From Nocardioides sp. AX2bis (GTDB lineage: Bacteria > Actinomycetota > Actinomycetes > Propionibacteriales > Nocardioidaceae), in assembly GCF_902506435.1 (NCBI RefSeq), contig NZ_LR733215.1, positions 2,603,642 through 2,636,065 of the forward strand: a stretch of DNA of 32,424 nt, in the 5' to 3' direction. A model generated the notes under the pieces. That model did no database searches and had not been told where the DNA came from. It saw only the letters and a program-made list of their open reading frames with translations. Made by a program: the position numbers and the translations under genes. Below, piece by piece: positions 7,935-14,962 of this stretch (position 1 is the first letter of the stretch; each line of letters begins with the position of its first letter).

Positions 7935-8615
7935 GTGATCGTCACCTTCGACCTGTTCAGCGCCCTCACCGACACGCGCACCGGAGCCTCCCGCACAATC
8001 GGCGCGATCGCCCGGCGGCGCGGGTGGTCCCAGACCGGCGAGGAGCTCTACGACCGGTGGGACGCCTGCAACAAGGCGGCCCAGCGCACCGCCGAGCACC
8101 CGACCTCGTTCCGCGACGTCTCGCTCGACGCGCTGGCGGAGGCCTACGGCGCGCTCGGCGTCGACCCCGCGCTCGCCGGCGCCGACCTCGGGGAGCTGCA
8201 CGCCGGTGTCGGCGACTGGCCGCTGTGGCCCGACGTCGCCGCCGCCGTCGCGGCGGTCGCCGAGCAGGCGCGGGTGGGCCTGCTGTCCAACGTCGACGAC
8301 GACCTGGCCCGGTTGACCCGGGCACACGCGCTCGTCGACCCGACCCTCGTCCTGAGCTCGCAGCGGCTCGGCGCCTTCAAGCCCGACCCGCGGATCTACG
8401 CCGCCGCCGTCGACGCGGCGGCACCCGACCGGCTGGTGCACGTGGCGGCGTCGGCCCGCGACGTGCGCGGCGCGCTCGAGGCCGGGATCGACGTCGTCCG
8501 CCTGGTCCGTCCGGGCCACGCCGTCGACCCCGACGGCCCCGCCCCCGCGCACGAGGTCACCGACGCCGCCGACCTGCCGTCGGTCCTGCGCGACCTGACG
8601 GCCGGGCGGGGATAG
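7935..8615 (+). CDS. HAD-superfamily hydrolase (haloacid dehalogenase-like)
   Basis: A 226-residue HAD hydrolase, probably a phosphatase or dehalogenase of the subfamily IA type. Motif I is TFDLFSALTD at the N-terminus, with the aspartate before LFSA as nucleophile. Motif II is VGLLSNVDDD (serine/asparagine). Motif III is the lysine in LGAFKPDP. Motif IV is weak (HVAASARDVRGALEAG, a single Asp). An alpha-helical cap lies between motifs I and II. I chose GTG 7935 because GAGG (7923-7926) precedes it at a reasonable distance. The earlier GTG at 7884 would add 17 residues without family character. The stop codon lies in the left arm of a terminator hairpin, so the gene is probably monocistronic. 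Substrate unknown. Confidence 0.85.
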   Translation: MIVTFDLFSALTDTRTGASRTIGAIARRRGWSQTGEELYDRWDACNKAAQRTAEHPTSFRDVSLDALAEAYGALGVDPALAGADLGELHAGVGDWPLWPDVAAAVAAVAEQARVGLLSNVDDDLARLTRAHALVDPTLVLSSQRLGAFKPDPRIYAAAVDAAAPDRLVHVAASARDVRGALEAGIDVVRLVRPGHAVDPDGPAPAHEVTDAADLPSVLRDLTAGRG

Positions 8616-8632
8616 CCGGGGACTATCCCCGC
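8606..8632 (+). terminator. Hairpin terminator overlapping the HAD stop codon
   Basis: GCGGGGATAG (8606-8615) pairs perfectly with CTATCCCCGC (8623-8632) around a 7-base loop, giving a 10-pair stem. The TAG stop codon is inside the left arm. No T tract follows, as is common in high-GC actinobacteria. Confidence 0.65.
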
Positions 8633-8681
8633 GGCGGGCTCGGTTGTGCCGACCATCGACGTCACCGACCGAGGAGTACCC

Positions 8682-9707
8682 ATGAACAGCACCCCCGCCA
8701 CCGGCCCCGCCACGACCACCGCCTGGGTGGCCCGCGGCGGCCGCGGGCCCGACGACGAGGACGCCTTCACCGAGACCACGGTCGAGGTGCCCGCGCCCGA
8801 GGGCCACGACCTGCGGGTACGGGTGGCCGCGGTGTCGGTGAACCCGGTCGACACCAAGGTCCACGCCGGCCTGGCCGAGGGGACGCAGCAGCTCGGCTGG
8901 GACGCCTCCGGCGTGGTCGAGTCGGTCGGGTCCGAGGTGACCCGCTTCGCCCCCGGCGACGAGGTCTACTACGCCGGTGACCTGACCCGGCCGGGCACCG
9001 ACGCCGGGCTGCACCTGGTCGACGAGCGGGTCGTCGGTCGCAAGCCGGCCACGCTCGACCACGCCCAGGCGGCCTCGTTGCCGCTGACCGCGATCACCGC
9101 GTGGGAGACGCTCTTCGACCGGTTCGGCCTGGCTGCCGACAGCACCGGCACGCTGCTCGTGGTCGGCGGCGCCGGCGGCGTCGGGTCGGTGCTGGTCCAG
9201 CTCGCCCGGCAGCTGACCGGCCTCACCGTCGTGGCGACCGCGGGCCGCGAGGAGAGCCGGGCCTGGGTGGAGGGCCTCGGCGCGCACCACGTCGTCGACC
9301 GCCGCGACCTCGTGGCCGCGGTGGGGGAGGTCGCCCCGGACGGGGTCGACCTCGTCTTCACCGCCCACTCGGCCGGCAACGTCGAGGCCTTCGCCGAGGT
9401 GCTGCGGCCCTTCGGCGAGGTCGTGGCGATCGACGACCCCGAGCAGCTCGACCTGCTGCCGCTCAAGGGCAAGTCCATCGCGTGGCACTGGGAGCTGATG
9501 TTCACCCGCTCGATGCAGGGCACCGCCGACCTCGTCGAGCAGGGCCGGCTGCTGGACCGGGTCGCGGACCTGGTCGACGACGGCACGCTGCGCCACACCG
9601 CGACCACGGTCGTCGAGGGTCTCGACGCCACCACGCTGCGGGAGGCCCACCGCCGGCTCGCGTCCGGCTCGACGATCGGCAAGGTCGTCCTCACGCTCCG
9701 CGGCTGA
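8682..9707 (+). CDS. Zinc-type alcohol dehydrogenase-like (MDR) NADPH oxidoreductase
   Basis: A 341-residue medium-chain dehydrogenase/reductase, the type often named zinc-binding alcohol dehydrogenase family protein and related to quinone oxidoreductases. The GroES-like domain contains HDLRVRVAAVSVNPVDTKV. The Rossmann domain has VVGGAGGVGSVLVQLAR (about 160-176), a cofactor loop of the GGxGGVG type. Near the end KSIAWHWELMFTRSM and VEQGRLLDRVADL match the conserved tail of this subfamily. Catalytic and structural zinc cysteines are absent, so it is probably an NADPH-dependent enone or quinone reductase rather than a zinc alcohol dehydrogenase. GAGGAG (8671-8676) lies five bases before the ATG. 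It stands alone between two terminators. Confidence 0.88.
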   Translation: MNSTPATGPATTTAWVARGGRGPDDEDAFTETTVEVPAPEGHDLRVRVAAVSVNPVDTKVHAGLAEGTQQLGWDASGVVESVGSEVTRFAPGDEVYYAGDLTRPGTDAGLHLVDERVVGRKPATLDHAQAASLPLTAITAWETLFDRFGLAADSTGTLLVVGGAGGVGSVLVQLARQLTGLTVVATAGREESRAWVEGLGAHHVVDRRDLVAAVGEVAPDGVDLVFTAHSAGNVEAFAEVLRPFGEVVAIDDPEQLDLLPLKGKSIAWHWELMFTRSMQGTADLVEQGRLLDRVADLVDDGTLRHTATTVVEGLDATTLREAHRRLASGSTIGKVVLTLRG

Positions 9708-9724
9708 CCCCTCGGGGACGCAGC

Positions 9725-9754
9725 GAGGCCCCCGTCGCGGACGACGGGGGCCTC
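9725..9754. terminator. Bidirectional terminator between convergent genes
   Basis: A perfect 13-base-pair stem, GAGGCCCCCGTCG (9725-9737) with CGACGGGGGCCTC (9742-9754), around the loop CGGA. It lies between the ends of the oxidoreductase (+) and the DUF4190 gene (-) and can serve both. Confidence 0.85.
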
Positions 9755-9773
9755 GGTGGGCGTACGAGGTGCG

Positions 9774-10256
9774 TCAGTTCGTGTACTGCTGGTTGAGCTC
9801 CTGCTCGCACTTGTCGATCGCGGACTGACCGCCACCGTTGTCCTCGACGCACTGGGTGATGTCGCTGACGAGGCCCCCGACGAACAGCCCGATCGCCGCG
9901 GCGAGGACCAGGCCGAGGATGCCGAGCACGATGCCGCTGATCGCGAAGCCCTTGCCCCCGTGGGTCGGCTTCTTGGACTGGACCAGCGCGACGATGCCGA
10001 GGATGACGGCGACCAGGCTGAGGATGGCGCCGAAGACGATGAGACTGCCGAAGAGTCCCAAGATGCCGAGGACCAGCGCCGCGATGGCCAGGCCCTTCTT
10101 CAGCTTGGCCGGCTGACCGCCGTACTGCTGGTTGCCGTACTGGTTGGACTGCGGCGGCTGGTTGCCGTACTGGTTGGGCTGGTTGCCGTACGGGTTCGGC
10201 TGGCCCGGCTGGTTCGGGTTGTTGCCGTAGGGGCTCTCGGGAGGGGGCTGGGTCAT
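9774..10256 (-). CDS. DUF4190-type membrane protein with Asn/Gln/Pro-rich head
   Basis: 160 residues. Residues 1-50 are low complexity, rich in Pro, Gln, Asn, Gly and Tyr, with repeats of YGNQP. Two hydrophobic segments follow: LAIAALVLGILGLFGSLIVF with a continuing helix to about residue 92, and ISGIVLGILGLVLAAAIGLF. These are joined by a short basic loop (QSKKPTHGGK). This repeated GLAIxALVLGILGL pattern is typical of DUF4190 proteins. A short outside tail has two cysteines (ITQCVEDN, DKCEQEL) that could form a disulfide. AAGGAG (10265-10270) lies eight bases before the ATG. Function unknown; such proteins are common in actinobacterial membranes. Confidence 0.85.
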   Translation of the reverse strand: MTQPPPESPYGNNPNQPGQPNPYGNQPNQYGNQPPQSNQYGNQQYGGQPAKLKKGLAIAALVLGILGLFGSLIVFGAILSLVAVILGIVALVQSKKPTHGGKGFAISGIVLGILGLVLAAAIGLFVGGLVSDITQCVEDNGGGQSAIDKCEQELNQQYTN

Positions 10257-10298
10257 GGCAGGGACTCCTTGCAGTGGGGGAAGACGGGCCTGGGGTGG

Positions 10299-10403
10299 TC
10301 AGCGCTTGCGGTGCGGGTCGCGCAGCATCCGTACCCCGGCCCACGCGGCCAGCGGGACCGCGAGCACCAGGACGAGCAGGACGAGCCAGGTCGTGGTGGA
10401 CAT
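10299..10403 (-). CDS. Possible 34-residue single-pass membrane peptide
   Basis: A small frame starting ATG and ending TGA. It encodes MSTTT, a hydrophobic stretch (WLVLLVLVLAVPLAAWAGV), then a basic tail (RMLRDPHRKR), which is a textbook N-out/C-in single membrane helix. It lies 42 bases upstream of the DUF4190 gene on the same strand and diverges from cstA. The ribosome binding site is weak. The positive-inside pattern supports it, but at 34 residues chance cannot be excluded. No function proposed. Confidence 0.5.
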   Translation of the reverse strand: MSTTTWLVLLVLVLAVPLAAWAGVRMLRDPHRKR

Positions 10404-10545
10404 GGCGGCACCGTACTAAGGGCTCACCCCCCTTCCGGGTCCCCTCGGCGCCCCGGCGCGTCCCGGGGGCGAGCAGCGTCCGGCGTGCGGGGCCGAGGCG
10501 GAGGTAACGTGACGGCGCTCACCACCCGCCTCGGAGGAGACCGCC

Positions 10546-12750
10546 ATGTCCACGTCCACCACCTCGCGACCGCCCGGGGACGCCGCGCCACAGCCGCGCC
10601 GCGCCGACCGCGCCACCCCGCGCTCGATCGCCGTCTGGGTCCTCGTCGCCCTCGTCGGCGCCACCTGCTGGGTCGTCCTGGCCCTGAGCCGCGGTGAGTC
10701 CGTCTCGGCGCTGTGGATCCTGTTCGCGGCGCTCTCGTCGTACCTGATCGCCTACCGCTTCTACGCCCGCTTCATCGCGCGGCGGGTGCTGCGGCTCGAC
10801 GACACCCGGGCCACCCCGGCCGAGCGGCTGGAGAACGGCACCGACTTCGAGGTCACCGACCGCCGCGTGCTCTTCGGGCACCACTTCGCCGCGATCGCCG
10901 GCGCCGGTCCCCTGGTCGGGCCGGTGCTGGCCGCCCAGATGGGCTACCTGCCCGGCACGATCTGGATCGTCGTGGGCGTGATCGCCGCCGGCGCGGTGCA
11001 GGACATGGTCGTGCTGTTCTTCTCGATGCGCCGCGACGGCAAGTCGCTGGGTCAGATGGTGCGCGAGGAGATCGGCGTGGTCGGCGGCACCGCCGCCCTG
11101 ATCGCGGTCTTCGCGATCATGATCATCCTGCTCGCGGTGCTGGCGCTGGTCGTCGTCAACGCCCTGGCCGAGTCGCCCTGGGGCGTGTTCTCGATCGGGC
11201 TGACCATCCCGATCGCACTGCTGATGGGCTTCTACCTGCGCTTCTGGCGTCCCGGCAAGGTCCTCGAGGTCACCGGGATCGGCGTCGTGCTGCTGCTCGC
11301 CGCGATCGTCGGCGGCGGCTACGTCGAGAACAGCGCGCTGGGCGACACCCTCACCCTCTCGCCCGAGACGCTGACGATCGCGCTGGTGCTCTACGGCTTC
11401 GTCGCCTCGATCCTCCCGGTCTGGATGCTGCTGACCCCCCGCGACTACCTGTCGACGTTCATGAAGATCGGCGTGATCCTGCTGCTCGCCGTCGGGCTCG
11501 TGCTGGCGCGCCCGGTGCTGGAGAACCAGGCCGTCACCGAGTTCGCCTCGAGCGGCGAGGGCCCGGTCTTCGCCGGGTCGCTCTTCCCGTTCCTGTTCAT
11601 CACCATCGCCTGCGGCGCGCTGTCCGGCTTCCACGCCCTGATCGGCTCCGGGACCACGCCGAAGATGCTGGCCAAGGAGAACCAGGTCCGGATGATCGGC
11701 TACGGCGGCATGCTGATGGAGTCCTTCGTGGCCATCTCCGCGCTGATCGCGGCGAGCGTCATCGACCAGGGCCTCTACTTCGCCATCAACTCGCCGGCCG
11801 CCGCGACCGGAGGCACGATCCAGGGGGCCACGGACTTCGTCAACGGCCTCGGCTTCACCCTCACCCCGGAGACGCTCCAGGCCGCCACGGCGGCGGTCGA
11901 GGAGGACCTGGTCTCCCGCACCGGCGGCGCCCCGACCCTGGCCCTCGGCATCTCCCAGATCTTCACCTCCGCCTTCGGCGGCGGGCTGGCGGCGTTCTGG
12001 TACCACTTCGCGATCATGTTCGAGGCGCTGTTCATCCTCACCGCCGTCGACGCCGGCACCCGGGTGGGCCGCTTCATGCTCCAGGACACCGTCGGCAACG
12101 TCTGGAAGCGCTTCGGCGACACCTCGTGGAAGCCCGCGTCGTGGACGGCCTCGGCCGTCGTGGTCGCCTGCTGGGGCTACATGCTCTACGTCGGGGTGAC
12201 CGACCCGCTGGGCGGCATCAACCAGCTGTTCCCGCTGTTCGGCATCGCCAACCAGCTGCTGGCCGCGATCGCGCTGACCCTGTGCGTGACGCTGTTCCTC
12301 AAGCACGGCTGGCTGAAGTGGGTCTGGGTGCCCGGCATCCCGCTGGTCTGGGACCTCGTGGTCACGATGACCGCGAGCTACCAGAAGGTCTTCTCCGACA
12401 ACCCGCTCATCGGCTACTTCGCCCAGGCCGACCGCTACCGCGCGGCGCGGGACGCCGGCGAGGTGCTGGCCCCGGCCACCGACGCGAGCCAGATGGACAC
12501 CGTCATCTTCAACTCCACGGTCAACGGCGTCCTCCAGGCCAGCTTCGCCCTGCTGGTGCTGGTGATCCTGGCCAACGCCGTGCTGATCTGGGTGCGCGCC
12601 ATCAGCCGCGGGTCGCTGCCGACCACCGAGGTCCCGGCCCAGCCCTCGCAGCTGGTCGCCCCGGCCGACTTCATCGCCACCGCGGAGGAGAAGGACGCCG
12701 TGCGCGCCTGGGACGAGCGGCAGCGCGACGGCGTGGGGTCGCGCCGGTGA
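10546..12750 (+). CDS. cstA: Carbon starvation protein CstA, pyruvate/peptide transporter
   Basis: A 734-residue polytopic membrane protein of the CstA family, which takes up pyruvate and, in some bacteria, peptides when carbon is scarce. The family hallmark is GHHFAAIAGAGPLVGPVLA (from about residue 111), followed by QMGYLPGTIWI, VQDMVVLFFSMRRDGKS and many hydrophobic helices. Later blocks FHALIGSGTTPKML and YGGMLMESFVA are also typical. A cytoplasmic N-terminus of about 25 polar residues precedes the first helix (AVWVLVALVGATCWVVLAL). GGAGGAG (10533-10539) is six bases before the ATG. The stop overlaps the start of the YbdD-type gene by four bases, so the two are translationally coupled. 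A TAACGT box at 10505-10510 could be a -10 element, but I see no matching -35. Confidence 0.95.
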   Translation: MSTSTTSRPPGDAAPQPRRADRATPRSIAVWVLVALVGATCWVVLALSRGESVSALWILFAALSSYLIAYRFYARFIARRVLRLDDTRATPAERLENGTDFEVTDRRVLFGHHFAAIAGAGPLVGPVLAAQMGYLPGTIWIVVGVIAAGAVQDMVVLFFSMRRDGKSLGQMVREEIGVVGGTAALIAVFAIMIILLAVLALVVVNALAESPWGVFSIGLTIPIALLMGFYLRFWRPGKVLEVTGIGVVLLLAAIVGGGYVENSALGDTLTLSPETLTIALVLYGFVASILPVWMLLTPRDYLSTFMKIGVILLLAVGLVLARPVLENQAVTEFASSGEGPVFAGSLFPFLFITIACGALSGFHALIGSGTTPKMLAKENQVRMIGYGGMLMESFVAISALIAASVIDQGLYFAINSPAAATGGTIQGATDFVNGLGFTLTPETLQAATAAVEEDLVSRTGGAPTLALGISQIFTSAFGGGLAAFWYHFAIMFEALFILTAVDAGTRVGRFMLQDTVGNVWKRFGDTSWKPASWTASAVVVACWGYMLYVGVTDPLGGINQLFPLFGIANQLLAAIALTLCVTLFLKHGWLKWVWVPGIPLVWDLVVTMTASYQKVFSDNPLIGYFAQADRYRAARDAGEVLAPATDASQMDTVIFNSTVNGVLQASFALLVLVILANAVLIWVRAISRGSLPTTEVPAQPSQLVAPADFIATAEEKDAVRAWDERQRDGVGSRR

Positions 12751-12965
12751 GCGCCGCGTCGGCCCGGACCACGACGGGCCCGGGGCCCGTACGCCGGGCG
12801 CTGGCGGGCGTCCGCTGGTACGCCCGGGAGCTCAGCGGCGAGGCGAAGTGGGACGACTACCTCGCCCGCTGCTCCCGGGAGGGCACCGAGCCGATGACCC
12901 GCCGCGCCTTCGAGCGCCACCGCGACCACCTGCGGGAGGGTGCGACCCAGGGGCGGTGCTGCTGA
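12747..12965 (+). CDS. YbdD/YjiX family small protein, CstA partner
   Basis: A 72-residue protein of the YbdD/YjiX (DUF466) family, whose members are almost always encoded after CstA-type transporters and are needed for pyruvate uptake in Escherichia coli. Visible hallmarks are RWYARELSGEAKWDDYLA, the MTRRAFERHRD block (family form PMTxxEFxRxR) and the very C-terminal RCC. GTG start overlapping the cstA stop (GTGA). A strong terminator follows 25 bases after the stop, so cstA and this gene form a two-gene operon. Confidence 0.92.
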   Translation: MSAASARTTTGPGPVRRALAGVRWYARELSGEAKWDDYLARCSREGTEPMTRRAFERHRDHLREGATQGRCC

Positions 12966-12990
12966 CCCCCGCCCGCCCTGCGTGACGTGC

Positions 12991-13018
12991 TGCAGCCCCC
13001 GCCGGTCGGCGGGGGCTG
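12991..13018. terminator. Terminator after cstA-ybdD
   Basis: GCAGCCCCCGCC (12991-13002) pairs perfectly with GGCGGGGGCTGC (13007-13018) around GGTC, followed by TGTCGT on the plus strand. It ends the cstA operon and can also stop transcription arriving from the opposite mys operon. Confidence 0.85.
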
Positions 13019-13073
13019 CTGTCGTACGGGCGCGATTGCGCGGTTCCTGCAGGTTCTGGTCGGGCGGATCAGT

Positions 13074-13099
13074 CACAACTCCGCCATTGCGGAGCTGTG
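13074..13099 (-). terminator. Terminator of the mys operon
   Basis: On the minus strand CACAGCTCCGC, loop AATG, then GCGGAGTTGTG starts a few bases after the dioxygenase stop. All 11 pairs form in the minus-strand RNA, one of them G-U. In plus-strand RNA that position would be an A-C mismatch, so the hairpin suits the mys transcript. Confidence 0.7.
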
Positions 13100-13102
13100 G
13101 CG

Positions 13103-13879
13103 TCAGCCCGCGGCGTACGCCCCGACCATCCCGCGGTGCATGACCCGGTCGCCGACCACGCCGGCGTGGTCGGCGCGGTGGAGGACGGCAGCGTTGTCCC
13201 AGATGACGACGTCGCCGGGCGCCCAGGCGTGGTCCAGGGTGTTGTCGGGGCGCGTGGAGTGCGCGAGCAGGGCCGCGACGGTCTCCTCGGTCTCCGCCGG
13301 CGTCATCCCGCTGATCGCCGAGCAGCGCTTCGGGCTGGTCAGGTAGAGCGCCGGGCGGCCGGTGACCGGGTGCGGACGGAAGACCGGGTGGTCGGCGGCG
13401 GCCTCGTCGTCCGGGCCCAGGTCGACGCCGGTCACGACGTGGGTGATCGTGCGGCCCTCGAGCCGCTCACGCAGCTCGTCCGGCAGCGTCTCGTAGGCGC
13501 GGTACTGGTTGGTGAACTGCGTCGCGCCGCCGGCCGCGGGGATGCTGACCGCCCGGAGCGCGGTGTACGCCGGGGGCTGCGCGACGTAGGAGGTGTCGAC
13601 GTGGAAGTTGCTCACCGGCGCCGTCTCGCGCCCGACGTTGCTGATCAGGTTCAGGTCGGGGTAGCCCGGCAGCGGCGTCTCGCCCGTGGTGAAGGTGAGC
13701 TCGCCGAAGCCCTGGAGGAAGGCGAGGAACGCGTCGTCGTCGATCTCCTGGCCGGGCAGCACCGCCACGCCGTGCTCGGCGAGCAGCGCGCGCAGGCTCG
13801 CCCAGAGGTCGGCGTCGGGGCGGGACAGGTCGACGTCGGTGACGCGGACGCCGACGGGCTCGAGGATCTCGGTCTGCAT
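13103..13879 (-). CDS. TauD/TfdA-type Fe(II)/2-oxoglutarate dioxygenase, candidate MAA tailoring enzyme
   Basis: A 258-residue enzyme of the TauD/TfdA family, which uses iron, oxygen and 2-oxoglutarate to hydroxylate or cleave a substrate. The iron triad is visible: H93 and D95 (NFHVDTSY) and H234 (WDNAAVLHRADH). R249 (RVMHRGMV) and T120 (GGATQFTN) occupy the usual 2-oxoglutarate sites. A GTG at 13885 overlaps the mysD stop, but AGGAG (13885-13889) lies five bases before ATG 13879 and would be used up by the GTG start, so I chose the ATG. It is the last gene of the mys operon. Known: MysH, an iron/2-oxoglutarate enzyme of the phytanoyl-CoA dioxygenase type, converts disubstituted MAAs to palythine-type products in cyanobacteria. 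Inferred: this TauD-type enzyme oxidises the amino-acid side arm of the MAA. A housekeeping role is possible but unlikely given the coupling. Confidence 0.88.
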   Translation of the reverse strand: MQTEILEPVGVRVTDVDLSRPDADLWASLRALLAEHGVAVLPGQEIDDDAFLAFLQGFGELTFTTGETPLPGYPDLNLISNVGRETAPVSNFHVDTSYVAQPPAYTALRAVSIPAAGGATQFTNQYRAYETLPDELRERLEGRTITHVVTGVDLGPDDEAAADHPVFRPHPVTGRPALYLTSPKRCSAISGMTPAETEETVAALLAHSTRPDNTLDHAWAPGDVVIWDNAAVLHRADHAGVVGDRVMHRGMVGAYAAG

Positions 13880-13881
13880 GG

Positions 13882-14961
13882 TCACTCCTGGGATCGGGGG
13901 CGGGCGGCAGGGCTGGCAGCAGGGCGGGCGGCGGGGCTGGCGAGGGCGTCGTCGACGGCGAGCGCGAACAGCCGGTCAAGGTCGATGCCGGCGGCGCCGG
14001 CCATCACGGCCACGACGCTGGTGCGGGCGTAGGAGCAGTAGAGGCCGGCCTCGAGGAAGTACGGCTCCCCGACGGGGTCGACCCGGAAGTCGAACAGGCC
14101 GTAGTGCCGGCAGCCGAGCGCGTCGTAGCAGCGCAGCGCCGCCTCCTGCACGCGCGCGACGACGGGGTCGTCGTCGGCCACGATCCAGGCGTGCTCGGCG
14201 TCCTTGGCGACCAGGCCGAGCTCGCCGTCCTCGGCGCGCCGCAGCTTGTCGGCCTCGTCGCGGATCGGCTTGGTGGTGGCGTCCACGGCGTACTCCTCCA
14301 GCGGCAGCGCCACCAGCTCGCCGTCGACGTCGACGACGCCGCAGCGGACCTCGCGGCCGAGCTCGACGTAGGCCTCGACCAGCGCCCGCCGGGCACCGAC
14401 GGCATGCGCGCAGGCGGCCTCGACGGCGGCCGGGAGGTCGGCGCTGTCGCGCACGAGCGTCACGCCGAGGGAGTTGTCGGCGTCGACCGGCTTGACGACG
14501 ACGGGCAGCTCGAGGGTGACCTCGTCGCCGGGCCGCACGACCTGGGAGGCCGGCACCCGGACGCCACGCGCGCCGACCACGGCCGAGGCGCGCGCCTTGT
14601 CGGCGCCCACCGCCATCACGTCGGGGGTGTTGCCGAGGTACGGCACGCCGAGCAGGTCGAAGAGCGCGCGGTAGTGGGTCATCCCGGCCACGCAGAACAT
14701 CTGCGGGACCATCACGTCGGGCGCGATCGCGGCGATGCGGGCGACGGCACCGGGCAGGTCGACCGGCTCCGCGGCGTCGATCGCGGCGGCGGACAGGTCG
14801 GTCGGGAAGCGCCACCGGCCGTCGGGCGTCACGTAGGCGACGTGGAACTCGTACCGCTCCCCCGCCGTGGCCTCGAGGCAGTCCGCGGCGTAGAGCCGCG
14901 AGACGTCGGCGTAGAAGTCGCTGGTCGAGGAGCCCGCGAGGTGCAGCACGGTGGTGGTCAC
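13882..14961 (-). CDS. mysD: MysD: D-Ala-D-Ala ligase-like ATP-grasp enzyme of MAA synthesis
   Basis: 359 residues. In MAA pathways MysD joins an amino acid, often serine or threonine, to mycosporine-glycine at C1, giving an imine MAA such as shinorine or porphyra-334. The ATP-grasp fold shows VMAVGADKARASAV (substrate/ATP entry), LPVVVKPVD (152-160) with the ATP lysine, DNSLGV (162-167), LVEAYVELGREVRCGV (194-209) and DFRVDPVGEPYFLEAG (291-306). The Ddl metal motif ExN is replaced by E304-A-G, as I recall for MysD, which argues against a cell-wall Ddl. The last 20 residues are an Ala/Pro/Arg tail. It begins one base after the mysC stop, with AGGGGA five bases ahead of the GTG. The amino acid used cannot be predicted safely. 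Confidence 0.88.
   Translation of the reverse strand: MTTTVLHLAGSSTSDFYADVSRLYAADCLEATAGERYEFHVAYVTPDGRWRFPTDLSAAAIDAAEPVDLPGAVARIAAIAPDVMVPQMFCVAGMTHYRALFDLLGVPYLGNTPDVMAVGADKARASAVVGARGVRVPASQVVRPGDEVTLELPVVVKPVDADNSLGVTLVRDSADLPAAVEAACAHAVGARRALVEAYVELGREVRCGVVDVDGELVALPLEEYAVDATTKPIRDEADKLRRAEDGELGLVAKDAEHAWIVADDDPVVARVQEAALRCYDALGCRHYGLFDFRVDPVGEPYFLEAGLYCSYARTSVVAVMAGAAGIDLDRLFALAVDDALASPAARPAASPAARPRSQE
13885..13889 (-). promoter_or_regulatory. Ribosome binding site deciding start of the dioxygenase
   Basis: AGGAG on the minus strand, five bases before ATG 13879, overlapping the end of mysD. It rules out the upstream GTG at 13885 as the main start. Confidence 0.6.
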
Positions 14962-14962
14962 G

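Noticed and set aside
10519..12306. Open frame of 595 codons opposite cstA
   Set aside because: Composition is dominated by Asp, Arg, Gly and His, as expected for the reverse of a membrane-protein gene; no motifs.
13882..14961. Cell-wall D-alanine-D-alanine ligase
   Set aside because: The C-terminal metal motif is EAG rather than ExN and the gene is coupled to mysC; MysD is the better call.
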